Assembly: GCA_951213105.1 (NCBI GenBank)
Contig: OX578152.1
Span: 95,292,568 to 95,356,567 of the forward strand
DNA length: 64,000 nucleotides
Direction: 5' to 3'
Source of the DNA: Amaurobius ferox
Taxonomy: Eukaryota > Arthropoda > Arachnida > Araneae > Amaurobiidae
Shown: positions 1 through 12,195 of the stretch, one piece after another
How the letters are laid out: each line of letters starts with the position of its first letter
How positions within the stretch are numbered: the stretch's first letter is position 1
The notes under the pieces: model-generated
Database searches by the model: none
Told to the model about the DNA's origin: nothing
The model's input: only the letters and a program-made list of their open reading frames with translations
Made by a program: the position numbers and the translations under genes

Positions 1-954
1 TTTGGCGAGATTTGGTGGAATGTCGCCAACTTGGCGACTTTTTTAAATGTTGTAAAATTAACGGAAATCTCGCCAAATGGATAAAAATGATACTAAATCA
101 GTGAAAATGACGACTCACTGACGAAAATTCAATTTCTTGGAAAGAATATAAATAGCTACCATAAGAAAAACCTATTTTTTTTTATTGTAAAAACCAATTA
201 GTTTTGGATTGAACCCGTGTGGAAAAAATGAAAGACATTGAACCCTATCGGACCAAATTCTTCAAACATTTTTTAAGCGGATTTAAAATTCACAAATTTC
301 TTCGAAAGTTTAATGAAATATTAAAATTCTCACATAAAATATATAAAAAAAATTTCAGCAAAATATATTCAGTAGTTTTTAAAGTAAAAATTAAAATAAT
401 AATTACACCCTTTATATGGAGAGATCACGTGACCATTATATGAATGGATCACGTCACCCACTTCAAAATAAAATATGGCATCCATCTTGTGTCAAAATCG
501 TAATTTTTAACATTCTTTTTAATTCATATTTAGTGTTGTATCCGTCCTAAAACCGCTTTATTTTTGCTTAAATTATGTGCATCTACATATTGAAACAACG
601 CAATTACAATATAGTTGAGTTTAAATGATTATCCAACTTTGATTATTTCTACAACCTAATTTTGACTTCTGGAGGATGAAAATACCAAAAGATGTAGAAT
701 GAGTTGTATAAGAATTGCTGCATTTCTTTAACACAAAATTATTTAGCCCATGGAGTCTGCAATATAGCTGATATGAATGAAACATTCATTGATTTTATGC
801 AGAGAAGCAAACGATTTTTCGATGAAGTTTTAAGCATAGAGTTAAATTACTTGTTCTTCCATGGTTTTAGGTTTTTAAATAAAATACATTATTATAGTAT
901 TGTGATGAATGAAATGAATGGAAAAATATTTTTGAATGAAATGTTGCTTTTATA
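1..954. other. AT-rich non-coding stretch
   Basis: No gene, RNA or clear repeat is recognised. The left edge carries several copies of the word TTTGGCGA/TCGCCAA. Similar words recur at about 4020-4100 and 4978-5000, but I cannot align them into a defined element. Confidence 0.5.
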
Positions 955-1094
955 GAGAGAGCCAGGCGTGTTATTAACACTTTACAACAAAGTTGAAAAG
1001 TGTTTATGACTTTGTTCATTCTATCTGTCTGTCTGTCCTTTAGCACGATAACTGCCGTAAAAATAACTTGGATACATACAGTACTCAAACAGAC

Positions 1095-1825
1095 AGACAC
1101 ACACAGACGTCACGCTAAAAATAGTTTTTTCGTATTCTAGAGGTCTCGAAACGTGTAGATCCGTCGAAAACTGGAGTTGTGATCTTCGGTATGATTCCAA
1201 TACTTTCCCTATACATTACCATGTATTGCAGGGAAAGTGAAAATATTACCGAGAAATTTATCGCATTTTAGAGATGTTTAAATGAAATTGCATTGAAGTT
1301 GGAAAGTGTTTCGTAATCAATGCTTCATGCATGATTGATCTGATCTTTCTTGTTTATTTTAGATTTTGACGATTTTTGAGAGCTATTTCGCAAAAAAAGA
1401 CAGGCTATCTCTTCCCGAATCGTACCAAAATCTAACCAGCACCAGGGTGATCCACAAGCGACTTATCTACCGAGTTTTGTAAAATTCGGTCCATTAGTTT
1501 TTCAGCTAGAGTGGATACAGGCAATTTTTGCGGGCCATTTCGCAAAAGAAGTTGAGTTCATACCGATTCGTACCAAAAACTAATCAGCACCAGGGTCACA
1601 CCCAAGTGACTTATCTACCAAATTTTATGAAATTCGATCTATTAGGGTTTGAATTATAGTGAATACATACATTGCACAGACAGATACAGACGTCACGCTA
1701 AAAATTGCTGTATTGTATTCTATAGATCCGGAAACGTGTAGATCCGTCGAAAACTCGAATTGCGACTTTCAGTATGATTTAAATACTTTCCCTATACATT
1801 ATCGTATATTGCAGGGAAAGTAAAA
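1095..1825. repeat. Nested direct repeats with hairpin ends
   Basis: Two copies (about 1095-1238 and 1681-1821) share a run beginning with the word cagacgtcacgctaaaaat, continuing through gtgtagatccgtcgaaaact. Each ends in an imperfect hairpin whose arms are ACTTTCCCTATACAT and ATGTATTGCAGGGAAAGT (1202-1238 and 1784-1821). Between them, two shorter units (from about 1385 and 1531) share the words atttcgcaaaa, gattcgtaccaaaa and cagcaccagggt. It looks like a dispersed non-autonomous element that duplicated in place. I cannot name its superfamily. Confidence 0.6.
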
Positions 1826-1865
1826 AATTAAGGTTGAGCGTCAGTAAATTTTCTGCCCTATCCGC

Positions 1866-2563
1866 GCTTTGTTAACTTTCGCGGCACACGTTTTTCGCCG
1901 AAATTCTGTTCAAACAGTTGCGAAATATTTTCTGAAAGATAACATGCAATACTTAGATTATATTAAAACTAAATTTAATACTCAATAAAACATAGAATAC
2001 ATTTTTTATTTTAATTCAAAATATTTTTGGTGCTGCCATCTGTTGTAATTTAATTCATACCGATTATTTTTATTTTTTAATGGACATTTTTAAATGTCTA
2101 TTCCTTCTAATACTCTTTTAAATACAACAACAGAACAGATCATATATAATAATGCCACAATCACGGAAATGTAATTGAAATTGGACTTGAGGCAAAGCTA
2201 CAGTCCTCAATAATGTACATTCAGATCCCCCTTATTAAATTTATAGAATGAGAAATTACCTTTCCGTGATTGTGGCATTATTATATATGATCTGTTGTTG
2301 TATTTAATACTGTATTAGAAAGAATAGATATTTAAAAATGTTCATTAAAAAAATAAAAATAATCGGTATGAATTAAGTTACGACAACAGATGGCAGCACC
2401 AAAAATATTTTGAATTAAAATAAAAAATATATTCTATGTTTTATTGGGTATTAAATTTAGTTTTAATATAATCTAAGCATTGTAATTTATCTTTCTGAAA
2501 ATATTTCGCAACTCTTTAAGCAGAATTTCGGCGAAAAACGTGTGCCGCGAAAGTTAACAAAGC
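1866..2563. mobile_element. 698-bp foldback (long inverted repeat) element
   Basis: The left arm (1866-2176) and right arm (2255-2563) are inverted copies of each other over about 310 bp with few mismatches, separated by a 78-bp spacer. Outer ends read gctttgttaactttcgcggc and its reverse complement; inner ends meet at the word aatgccacaatcacggaaa. There is no coding capacity. The arms could fold into a very long hairpin if transcribed. It is most likely a MITE or foldback transposon. I could not define a target duplication. Each arm carries a CTCF-like 15-mer. Confidence 0.85.
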
Positions 2564-5382
2564 CGGCATGACCAAGGCCACCTAGAATACGAATGTTTTA
2601 GATAGCCTTGGCATGACCCCCCCCCCCCCCGGTGTTACTGAACATGAATTCCATATGTGACTAAATTATTGATGCATTTCTAATTGACAACCTCATCAGT
2701 GTATTTGATATTTAATTAATTGATGTGAATTTAGTGTATTTATTTTTAACTTCTTTCTCTAAAATTGCTTTATTCTCTTTCTTTCTGAAACTCAAAATAT
2801 AGACTCAATTTCTCTCAAATTTTATCGAAAGATTCCAAAATTGAATTTTTTCATTGAAATTTAGCATTGTTCGCAATTAACGTCGCAAAATATTGAGGTA
2901 TTTTATGTTATAAACGAACGACTTAAAATGTAAGTTTATAGATTTGTTTACATTACTCACATATAGATGGCGCCAGCGCTACTTTTATGAATTAGTGAAG
3001 AAAATTTTAGGTTCCCGATTACAGTTTATATAATTTTTGGTGAAATGTATACCAAATTGTTCAATTTTCATGATATAATTTTCCAAAGCCATTATTATCA
3101 CCTGACACGACATCGTAAACGTAAAAAAGTACTACTTATAAATTGAAAGTGCAAAACTAACATGAAGAAAAAAAGAAACAACGCATTTACAAAAAGAAGA
3201 AAGAAATGAATTTACAAATAATAACGAAGTAAACAAAATACTGTAAACTACAGCATATCGTCTATACACACGCAACTACAGCTTATCGTCTTACACACGC
3301 AACTACAGATAAATAGCAAGAAAGTTGAACCATGTAAATAGACCAAGTTTGTGGAAATGCAGAAAACAGCTCGTTCAATGCATCGCATAGTGTAAATTGA
3401 AAGTTGTACGGGCAGCATTTAAACGGTCAATTTATTTATTCAACGTCTTGTGTCGTGTACAAGGGTCCTAACTGGCGGAATAATATCTAAGGGAATGTGC
3501 AATATTCAAAATATATCAATACTTTAAGTATAAAAAGATATAGCCAATAAGGATAAAAATTATCCAGTGTTAAAAGCAAAAATTTTAAAGGAAATAATTT
3601 TTTACTTAACAAAGTTGCAATCGCGATCAACTATATGCATAAGCATAACTTAAATTTGCTGTGACCTGAGTTACATAATTGATAAAAGAGCCTCAGCGAG
3701 TAGGATTTGTTTCAGCTAGCCTGATTGCATTGGACGATATGGAAGTTTCGTGGTCATCGTTGATTTAAATTATACAAAATGCCGATATACCAACAACATA
3801 ATCCGAACATCTAGAAAAACAACTTACCCAAGAATAGGTGAAGAAATATATTGATATCCACGAAGATAAAATACTTGTGAAGCTCTTTACTTAACACCAA
3901 AAAGAAACACGTGGTTACATACACAGGGTAAATCACAGACTATATAAACTAACTGTACCGTGCCTAGTAGGAGTGCCGACCTACAGATTAATATATACAG
4001 ATGTTTCACTCGACCGCAGCGCCCTCGACCGCCAACCAAAATATCAAGATTGGCATTCTTGGCGATGGTCTGTGACGGTTTTCGCCAAGACGTTCTGCTA
4101 ATATAACCCTATTTGGCACTGAACGAAACACTTGGAACTTGGAAGAACTTTGTTCTATCATCGCATGTTTACATGTGGTTAACATATTTTCGCTGCTATT
4201 TTGGATTTTATAATCAATTATTTTATTTTTTATGGATTACTAAAAGAAAAGGAATTACGTTTGCAAGGTATGTAAGTTATTTTTATTTAAATAAAAAAAT
4301 ATTTGTTAACTATCCCATATTTCATCTTATGCACATGTTCATTATAAGAAATTGGTGCAGTATTATCACTGCCGCCTAGATTAAATTCTAAGAAGCAGTG
4401 GCATTATTAGTTAAAAAACCTTTTTCGCATTTATATAAAATGCATAAAAATTGATATTTGGATAGCTTTTTCTAGAGAAAGTTGAATGTGTATATATTTA
4501 AATGCTTTTTACTAACTGGCGTAATGTGGAAAATAATCCCCCCCCTTCTAATTAACGATTGAGTTCGACACCTTTGATAATGCATTTATGTAAATTTATT
4601 ATTTAGTATAAGAATATTAGTGTATTTAAAAAAATATATATATAATAACAGCATCCCAGAATAAATTAAGAACTAAGCAATTTAACTATCAACATGCTAG
4701 TTTACTTTTTAGGCTGAAAATATTATATAATATTTTAGTCTTTTGGGTATGTTAGCTTGTAATTTTTAGTGTATAATGATTTACAGTGATGCAATGCGTC
4801 ATTTTTTTTATTTAGTTTATGATTGCATGAATGAAATATATATCTATGTTTATTTATTTAAATTTACACATATTACAGATAAAAGTATTTTTAAATGCTG
4901 ATCATGTTTATAGTTTAAAAAATTATAAAAGTACAGTTCCGTAATTTTTCTTTTTTGGGCCGCATTAACATAAAATTGCCAATTGAGCGATAGTCGCCAA
5001 ATCTAGCAGTCGAGCTCTTTATATGTCATAGCTGCAATGGTTGGCTCCTCGAACGCTAGTGTCTATGCGAAATCCTATGTTAACGATGTTGCCATAGGTT
5101 ACAAGGTTACTATATCCAAGGTTCCTATGGGAGTGAACCTTCTGAATATAGTATTCTGTGTGCCGACCGAGGCGAAAAACAGGTTCCTTAAAACCACCTC
5201 CGCCAGACGGCGTTGGTCCCGAATAAGCGGTTAAAAGCGGAGGAGTTAACATTGAAACTATTGGGAATTTAATGCAAATGAAATGACCGATATCTTTGGA
5301 AATAATTGAATTTGTCTGAAATTTGGTGTAATTATTTCAAGTGGTATACACAAAAAGTCATTTGATTTTCAGAGAGATTAAC
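2564..5382. other. Non-coding stretch
   Basis: It begins with a 14-base C run (2617-2630). A CTCF-like motif lies at 2960-2974. The frame at 4113-4379 is AT-driven with no domain. Nothing else is recognised. Confidence 0.5.
2960..2974 (+). promoter_or_regulatory. CTCF-like motif (12/15)
   Basis: The sequence catatagatggcgcc matches the CTCF core CCASYAGRKGGCRSY at 12 of 15 positions, including the whole AGRKGGCRSY half. A motif match alone does not show binding. Confidence 0.25.
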
Positions 5383-6075
5383 CTAGGGATATATTCGTAT
5401 TTTAAAAATTTTATTTAACTTTATCTGTGGTCGTTCAAACATTTGAGATCCAAAATAACCAAGTTCATTCATCACACTAACGTGAAATTCGATATGACGT
5501 TTTCTCTTGTGGTACATTTCAGTTCTTTCGATTTTGAAGCCTATCGGGCCAGCCCGTCTTGGACCCGCCATATGACTTTACTTGTATTTGGTATAATTCG
5601 AGAGTAGGTGTATCTAAAAATTCGAAGTTTAGCATATCCTTGTCATTTGCTGTATATTTTAACACTTTGGATTAAAAATGTTATCGGGTTTGCCCATCCT
5701 GAGTCCAACAAGAGGAATATATCATTTCTTGAAAATAACTCAAAATTCGGAGCATCTAGAATGTCTAAATTTAATATACCATTGTCCTTTGTGGTATATT
5801 ATATTTCATCGCATCTCAAACCTTATCGAGCTACCCCGCCTTGCCCGCCATAGAAATTTACTCGCTTTTCAAGAATAACTCGATCAAACGGAGTAGCTAA
5901 AAAATGTAGATTTAGTATATCATTTCCTTTAGGGTGGATTTCAATTTAGATTTTGAACCCCATCGGTCTAGCCCGTCCTGAGCCCAACAAGGGGAAAATA
6001 TCGTTTTTTGAGAATAACTCAAAATTCGGAGCATTTAGAATGTCTAAATTTAATATATCATTGTCCTTTGTGGTA
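5383..6075. repeat. Degenerate tandem repeat, period about 140 bp
   Basis: At least four diverged units can be followed by the recurring words gcccgtcctgagccc (and variants), aaaattcggagca, gaatgtctaaatttaatat and cctttgtggta, at spacings of roughly 135-146 bp. Open frames on both strands here are satellite-derived and not genes. Confidence 0.7.
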
Positions 6076-6150
6076 CAGTGGCCGTCGCTTAATTGGATCA
6101 CTTTCGTGTCATCGATGTTTGATCCAATAAAGCGGCTGATTCGAAAAAGC
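6073..6150 (+). mobile_element. Possible pogo/Tigger-like terminus
   Basis: The sequence CAGTGGCCGTCGCTTAATTG follows a TA dinucleotide and is answered about 50 bp on by a partly inverted GATCCAATAAAGCGGC. Terminal CAGT after TA with a GCTTA word is typical of pogo-type ends. No partner end or transposase is visible, so this is a tentative truncated copy. Confidence 0.35.
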
Positions 6151-6326
6151 GGCGGCGATGCAGTTTCGTTTCTTTTTACACAGCATAGTAATACATACAC
6201 AGGAGCGTTGAGGGGGGGGGGCAGAGGGAACTATTTTCCCCGGGCCCGAGAGTCAGCCACACCAGGTAGAAAATTACATAAAAACATATAGGGGAGGGGC
6301 CCGGAGTCCCCGGTTCAATGTCTGTC

Positions 6327-6713
6327 CTAGGGCCCGAAACCAACTCTCAACGGCCTTGTACATACATGAAACATACATAGTCGCATACATAGTAGCATAC
6401 ATAGGCATTTAACAGGGGTTTCTCTAGTTTTTGTGCACTCTCTGCTCGGGTGGTCCCCGCCACGCTTCAGACAACGAGGGGAGAGAATACACTGATCACT
6501 ATGGTGATTGAAGAGCTGGCAATTATAGCACATTTTATAACCCTTACTTTTAAATATTTGGATCTTTACTTGCTTACAGAGGATGCTTTTAATCTCATAC
6601 ACCCTCATCCATTCCTCTGTAGGCTCGAGGCCTGCCAGAAAAATGGGGAGGTGGGTTCTATCCTTCCTACTCCTAAACTGGGAAACTCCGATAATTTTAA
6701 GTCCTTCATTCAT
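6327..6713 (-). pseudogene. Jockey-type LINE ORF1 (nucleocapsid-like) fragment
   Basis: A 128-codon open fragment. It reads a PRE_C2HC-like stretch (PIFLAGLEPTEEW, then IYEIK-like VYEIKSIL and VKIQIFKSKG). This is followed by a CCHC zinc knuckle CYNCQLFNHHSDQC and a second, damaged knuckle CLKRGGDHPSREC in which the second Cys is Arg. Then comes CTKTRETPVKC. This order is typical of the RNA-binding ORF1 of arthropod Jockey/X-element-type non-LTR retrotransposons. No reverse transcriptase follows; downstream on the minus strand lies GC-rich low-complexity sequence. It is therefore a decayed orphan fragment. Its relation to the SINEs in the window is unknown. Confidence 0.8.
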
Positions 6714-6895
6714 TTACAAGGGCGGTTTTGATTTTCATAGATGAATATAGTATTCTGTGGGGCAAATAATCTCTAACCGGGTCTTGATATCCCCTTCGGC
6801 TAGCACACTCACAAACCTAAAGCAGCTCCGGGCAGGGAGGCTCTGTAACACAGACTAATACAAATCAAGGCGGTGCCACTCCTTTGCCACAAACT

Positions 6896-6953
6896 GTGAC
6901 GTCAGATGGAGTTCTGTGACGTTAGATGGAGTTCTGTGACGTCAGATGGAGTT
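6896..6953. repeat. Three 21-bp tandem units with CRE-like palindromes
   Basis: The unit (tgtgacgtcagatggagttc) is repeated three times. Units 1 and 3 contain a perfect TGACGTCA, the CRE/ATF palindrome; unit 2 has TGACGTTA. It may be regulatory or a chance minisatellite. Confidence 0.7.
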
Positions 6954-7357
6954 TACTTGCAGCGCGCGGGGTTTTTATTTTTTTGTTTTAAACAGGTGTA
7001 TTTTTAAGTATTTGTTGGTTTTCGAAGACTTCTTTCGAAGACAAGCTCAACTAGAATTTTAATCAAAGATTTGCATCTTAAATTCCAGGCAATGCTGGCT
7101 TTTTATGTGAATAAGTAAGTGTTCTTTTCGTAATATAATGTACATTTTAAAGTCGTGTTTGCCAACCTCAGATACATACAGAAATTTCAGTATTGAAGAA
7201 TATGACTAATTTAAATTATTTTATTAAACCAAAGATATTTTTTATTAAGAAATTAATGACTAAAAGTACATTTATACTTATACTTTCAAAATTTATTTAT
7301 ATTCGTTTTTTTAAGGTTGAATAATGCAAACTTTTATCAAAAATTTTCTTTCAAAAC

Positions 7358-7372
7358 CAACTAGGTGGCGCT
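7358..7372 (+). promoter_or_regulatory. Strong CTCF-like motif (14/15)
   Basis: The sequence caactaggtggcgct matches the CTCF core CCASYAGRKGGCRSY at 14 of 15 positions. It lies in otherwise AT-rich unique-looking sequence and is the best such match seen in the window. A motif match is suggestive only. Confidence 0.4.
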
Positions 7373-7539
7373 GCTGCTGTAGGGAATTTGAGAAATAGGG
7401 ATGCACTAGCCGAATATCCGTTGAAAATCAACAGTCTCGCAATAAGCAACCCCTGAATATTATCATTTTTTCTTTAATAATTCGCGTTTCGCATTTATTC
7501 GGCAAATCGAATATTTTACTGTACGGAACCTTCCAAAGA

Positions 7540-9055
7540 AAAAAATATTGTAAATTTTAAATTGCGCACGTCTTCCTTTCGAATTATCTACCAGTACACC
7601 AAATTAAAGTTTCTATCTCATCCCGAAGCATACTATTTTATCATTTCCCCTGTCAAACGTTTTTCTATGGAGCAGACCCATAAATGAACATTTTTGAAAA
7701 AATCTGTTCACCTTGGGTTTCTTATCGGATGATTGGCCCATATTCCAAATATCAAGCCTCTATGACATTCAAAAGGAAGCGTGTCTCATTTATTCCGAAA
7801 ATCGAACATATTGGTGTACGGCACCCCCTAAAGTTGCAAATATTAGAAATCTGCAATTGCACACTATCTTCCATTCAAACTATCTACCAGTACACCAAAT
7901 TTGATGTCTTTATCCTATCGTGAAGCATGTTTTTCTATCATTTCATATTTCGAACGTTTTTCTGTGTTGCACCCTCATGATCATTTTTGAAAAATCGTAA
8001 TAATCTTAGGGTTTTTTTTTATCAAATGATTACCCCATATACTAAATTTCAAGCCTCCATCACATTGTAAAGGAGGCATTTTTCATTTTTTCGTCAAATT
8101 GAATATTTTATAATTTAGCAAATGTTGGAAAACTAAAATTGCACACTTTCTTCTTTTCTAACTATCTACCCTTATACCAAATTTGAAGTCTCTATCTTAT
8201 CTCGAAGCATGCTTTTTCTATCATTTCACCTTTCGAATGGTTTTCTGTGGAGTACCCGCCCCCATGCATTTTTGAAAAACTCCATTCTTCTTGGGCTTTC
8301 TATTAAATGATTCGCCCAAATACCACATATCAAGTCTCTAAAGGAACGTTCTAAAAGGGGTGTTTCTACTTTATTCCGAAAATCAAACATTTTTGTGTGC
8401 GACACCCCCTAAAGTAGAAAATATTGGAAAACTGAAAATTGTGCACTTTCTTCCTTCTAAACTATCTACCCGTACACCAAATTTCAAATCTCTATCTCAT
8501 CCCGAAGTATGTTTTCTCATCAATTCGAACGTTTTCTTCTGGAGCACCCCCTATATTGAAAAACTATATTCGTCTTGGGTGTTTTCATCAAATGATTAGT
8601 CCATATTCAAATCTCTATCTCATCCCGAAGTATGTTTTCTCATCAATTCGAACGTTTTCTTCTGGAGCACCCCCTATATTGAAAAACTATATTCGTCTTG
8701 GGTGTTTTCATCAAATGATTAGTCCATATATCTAATTTCAAGCCTCTATCAAATTTTAAAGAAGTCATTTCTCATTTATTCGGTAAATCGAGCATTTTGG
8801 TGTGCGGCACCTTGGAAATCTGAAATTGCACACTTTCTTCCTTTCGAACGATTTCCATTCACCAAATATGAAGTCTCTATCGTATGGCAAAGTATGCTTC
8901 CCATCATTTCACTTTTCGAACGTTTTGGTGGGGAACACCCCTCTAGAGAACGTTTTCGAAAAATTCGATTTTTCCAGGGGTTTTTATTGAACGACCGAGC
9001 CGTGTACCAAATTGCAAGTCTCTATCTAACGGGAAGTGTCTAAAAAAAGCGTGGC
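7540..9055. repeat. Tandem satellite, period about 295 bp
   Basis: Five to six diverged units are marked by the recurring words caccaaatttgaagtctcta, atcatttcacctttcgaac and tgcacactttcttcctt, at about 7597, 7893, 8176, 8476, 8860 and 9008. Inside it a 123-bp segment is precisely duplicated (8484-8606 and 8607-8729). This produces a peptide repeat in one frame that is not a gene. The array ends at gcgtggcggacacttggtaa. Confidence 0.75.
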
Positions 9056-9332
9056 GGACACTTGGTAATTAGTATATAGATATGCTATTATATATATGTG
9101 TGTCTATCAAAAATCGAACAAATACAAAAATTGAACTGTAATTTTCCACATAAAGAAACCAACTGTCTTATCATTCATCTGCAGCCACACACCTAAGTGA
9201 CGTGACATAAAAAGACAAAGACGAAAAGAAACCAGCTGTCGTAAGGGCTGAGTCTGCTAAAATTCCTGCCTGACGTTTTTATCATGTGTTTTTTCTCAGG
9301 AGTTCATTGCGCAGACTAGCCGCAGATAATTA

Positions 9333-9362
9333 AAACCATGGAGTTAGAAAACTCCATGGTTT
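9333..9362. repeat. Perfect 13-bp inverted repeat hairpin
   Basis: Arms AAACCATGGAGTT and AACTCCATGGTTT are separated by a 4-base loop (agaa). The word ccatggagttagaa is partly echoed just downstream (9365-9400). There is no gene context. The flanks 9063-9332 and 9363-10888 hold nothing else that I recognise. Confidence 0.8.
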
Positions 9363-10897
9363 CCATACTCCATACTTCTAACTCCATGATTAAAACCATC
9401 GTCTGTTTCGTGAGAATGACTCTCGATGTTTTTTTTCCTTAACTTCAACTCAGTTAAAATCTCTGTTTTGGTGATTTTTTTGTGGGAGTGATATTTGAAA
9501 ACAAAATGTTAATTTTGTCTTATGATAATCCTGTTATTTTACTATATAAATAACTTCATCATATGAATATTTTATTTTTGTGGATTCTTAGCGTATTTGA
9601 AATCATTTAAAATTTACTCTTCCTTCTTCAGTCAGTTAAAACCATTAACAAAGGTGTGTTTATTAAATAATTCATATTTGCACAAATATAATGTGCTAAT
9701 TTAGTAGGAAAACGCTTTAAATGTCTTATCTTGTTCATCCGATTAGTATTCAAGTGATAATATAAATTGTGTACTAGAATTTTGATACACTGCAAGAACA
9801 ATTGCGTTCAAATAAGACGATTATTAGCTGTACGTTATTTGTAAAGTGTTTTAAGGAAAGATGCTTTCAGTGAGAAAATGCTTTTTAACAAGTAACAAAT
9901 TGTTGTCCGTGTTGCCGGAGGAAGCTTCATTTTAAATTCTTAAAATTACTTCAAAGCTTCTTTTAAAGTAAACCCCACAGACTTTATGTGATTGTTCTCT
10001 ACTCAGGAGGATCACAAGATTCATAATGTAAAAAAAGTTTCTCCTTGAAAGCATTTTTAAAAATCTTGCACAAAATTTTAATCTTGAAAAAGAACTAAGA
10101 AAAATTCCAATCATAAAAAGAGAAACTTTCCACATAATAAAAAAATGCAGGGATTCTTCATATTAGTTCTATATCACACTTTGACAAGAACAATAACTAA
10201 TATAGTCAGTTCAAACAGTGGGAAGAGAGGCAGATGATGCCGATTATATAAAAAAAACTGTAGAGAAAAAAATATTATATAAGTTTTCTTAGGTTTGCTA
10301 TGCAAGTTAAACATTCAATTTTGGGAAAACATTTTTTTATTTGTTTGTATACGGAAATGAAAGAAGAGGGCCGAGGATGAAAATTTACAAGTGGTTTCTT
10401 GATTTCTATAGGTGGTTCTGTTGAAGTATAGTATTTCTTACTATTCCCAAATATTGTTATCTTACAATTACTCAATGATAACAGAATCTAAAACTTGTCT
10501 TTTTCACCCCATCCAACATTCTGCAAAGTTTTAAATTACTATTTTCTAAGAAAACTTGAGCTGCATATTCAACCACAAATAAAATAAAATTGTAGCTACA
10601 GATGTTTTGAAGATTGACTGGATCACCTTTATTAGTACTAAAGATCTAACAAATCTGAAGTCATAAAGATGAAATAAGTATAAATAGAGGGGTGTATAAA
10701 TACCCAAGCCATGGATTGAAACCCTCAGAGAGTCCAGAAAGCAGAAAATGAAGGACAGTCCTGCTATTTTGAAACAAGATCTGATGCACAAGATTGAAGT
10801 GCACAAAACATAACAGAAATATCTCCAACAAGACTAGACAAGTCTAAACAAGATCAAATGAGTCCTAATAAGATGAAGTCCAAATGACACACAAGGG

Positions 10898-11278
10898 GCC
10901 AACGGCCCTAACGTGCTGAAAACACCGGTTCTCGTTAGATCACCGAAGTCAGCAGCATCGGGCGCGGTTAGTACTTGGGTGGGTGACCACCTGGGAACAC
11001 CGCATGCTGTTGGCACATTTCGGGCGCGGTAGTCCCGTGGTTTGCACACTGGATTTGCATGCTGCCACAACTGCCGCCGTGTTCATGCGGAGTATGATCA
11101 CGTTAAACATGTGGGTCCATAAGTCCTTCCGAGAGGTTGGTGGTAGGGGAAGGAGGGTATGGTCTTTGTGGATGCCTCCCCCACTGGATTCCAGTCTAAA
11201 TTGGGTGGCACTTCCTGGCCGTCCAAACGGTTACCTTACACCTTTCTGGTAGGTTGGACGGTCTGGGTCTCAACAACA
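10898..11278 (+). mobile_element. 5S-rRNA-headed SINE, copy 1
   Basis: The head (10898-11015) is recognisably 5S rRNA. It has the A-box-like aagtcagcagc, the intermediate element-like atcgggcgcgg, and a C box tacttgggtgggtgaccacc followed by tgggaacacc, which together form the type 1 Pol III internal promoter. It is followed by a core (about 11070-11130, cacgttaaacatgtgggtcc) and a tail hairpin (GGCCGTCCAA/TTGGACGGTC) ending in CAACAACAAC. Probable target duplications are acacaaggggcc (10889-10900) and acacaagagccc (11279-11290). Attachment to non-5S sequence, the duplications and a second identical-structure copy at 39692-40061 show that it is a retroposon rather than a 5S gene. This follows the known SINE3-type architecture; the family itself I do not recognise. 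Confidence 0.88.
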
Positions 11279-11290
11279 ACACAAGAGCCC

Positions 11291-12195
11291 CAAAGGCTAA
11301 GAAATGGAACAAATATTTAATGGAAATGGGAAAAGAATTACCTTGCACCCAGTGTTCAAAATTATCAGTCGTTAGTCGTAATTTGCAACTAGAAATTTTA
11401 ATTTGATGTCTAACAATGCTATTGTTAAATATCAGTCTTCCCTTTCCCTTTAACTAAATTATGATCCCTGGTAGAAGACTGGACAGCCGTCGGAAAAAAA
11501 GCGGCATTTTATACACACCCACAGTGATAAATCTGCAGGTAGTACACAGACAGTAAAATCCCCCTCTGTCTATTCAGGGAAGGAAACATTGTGATCTTTA
11601 TTGTACTTATCTCACCCCTACCCTTCAAGACCTGAAATTGCACTTCTAAAGAATTTATTTGTTTACTTTATCCTCAGACATTCTTATGTCCGAGACTCAG
11701 GGTATTTAACGAGTTTCTATTGCTCCCCTCCCCTTTATCCTCTCGTAGATCTATCTATCCCACTTGGAAGAAAATGGAGTGATCCTGCAGAGTCTTTACA
11801 TTCTAATTGCTTACTATTATAGAACACACTGCATTCCAGATTGAATCTTTCCAGCATCTTGCAAATTTGGTTAGCTAATATTTTGTTATCAGACATTGAA
11901 AATGACGTTTTTATAGCTGTCAAGTGTTCTGATTTTTATGTACTTGTTTTGTTTTTTCAGTCTTGTTCTGGGAATCCAAGTTTTCTTTTCCATAACATTT
12001 ATATTTTATTGTATGCAAATCTGCATAAGAGTATCTACAAGTCATGAAATCGGAAGCAGGTCACTCTCTAAATAAGAAACAAAGTCAGGAATTTTAAGAT
12101 CAAGGTTTTCCCGTTTTTTCATTTAAAAATCCATGTGATTGCGTCTGAAATTTCCATGTGACGCATCTGTTTTTAATTAATGTGGGAGAAACACA
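11291..12195. other. Non-coding stretch
   Basis: No gene or repeat is recognised. The open frames at 11601-11822 and 11841-12047 lack domains. Confidence 0.5.

Noticed and set aside
1202..1238. Hairpin as a Helitron 3' end
   Set aside because: A CTRR end does not follow the hairpin, and no TC-type 5' end is visible.
4113..4379. 88-codon aromatic-rich frame
   Set aside because: Composition follows AT-rich DNA; no splice or domain support.
8439..8735. 98-codon frame with a repeated 41-residue block
   Set aside because: The repeat is the 123-bp DNA duplication in the satellite; no codon or domain evidence.
10898..11015. Possible functional 5S rRNA gene
   Set aside because: Several changes from 5S rRNA, no T-run terminator at the 3' end, and fusion to the SINE core and tail seen again in a second copy.
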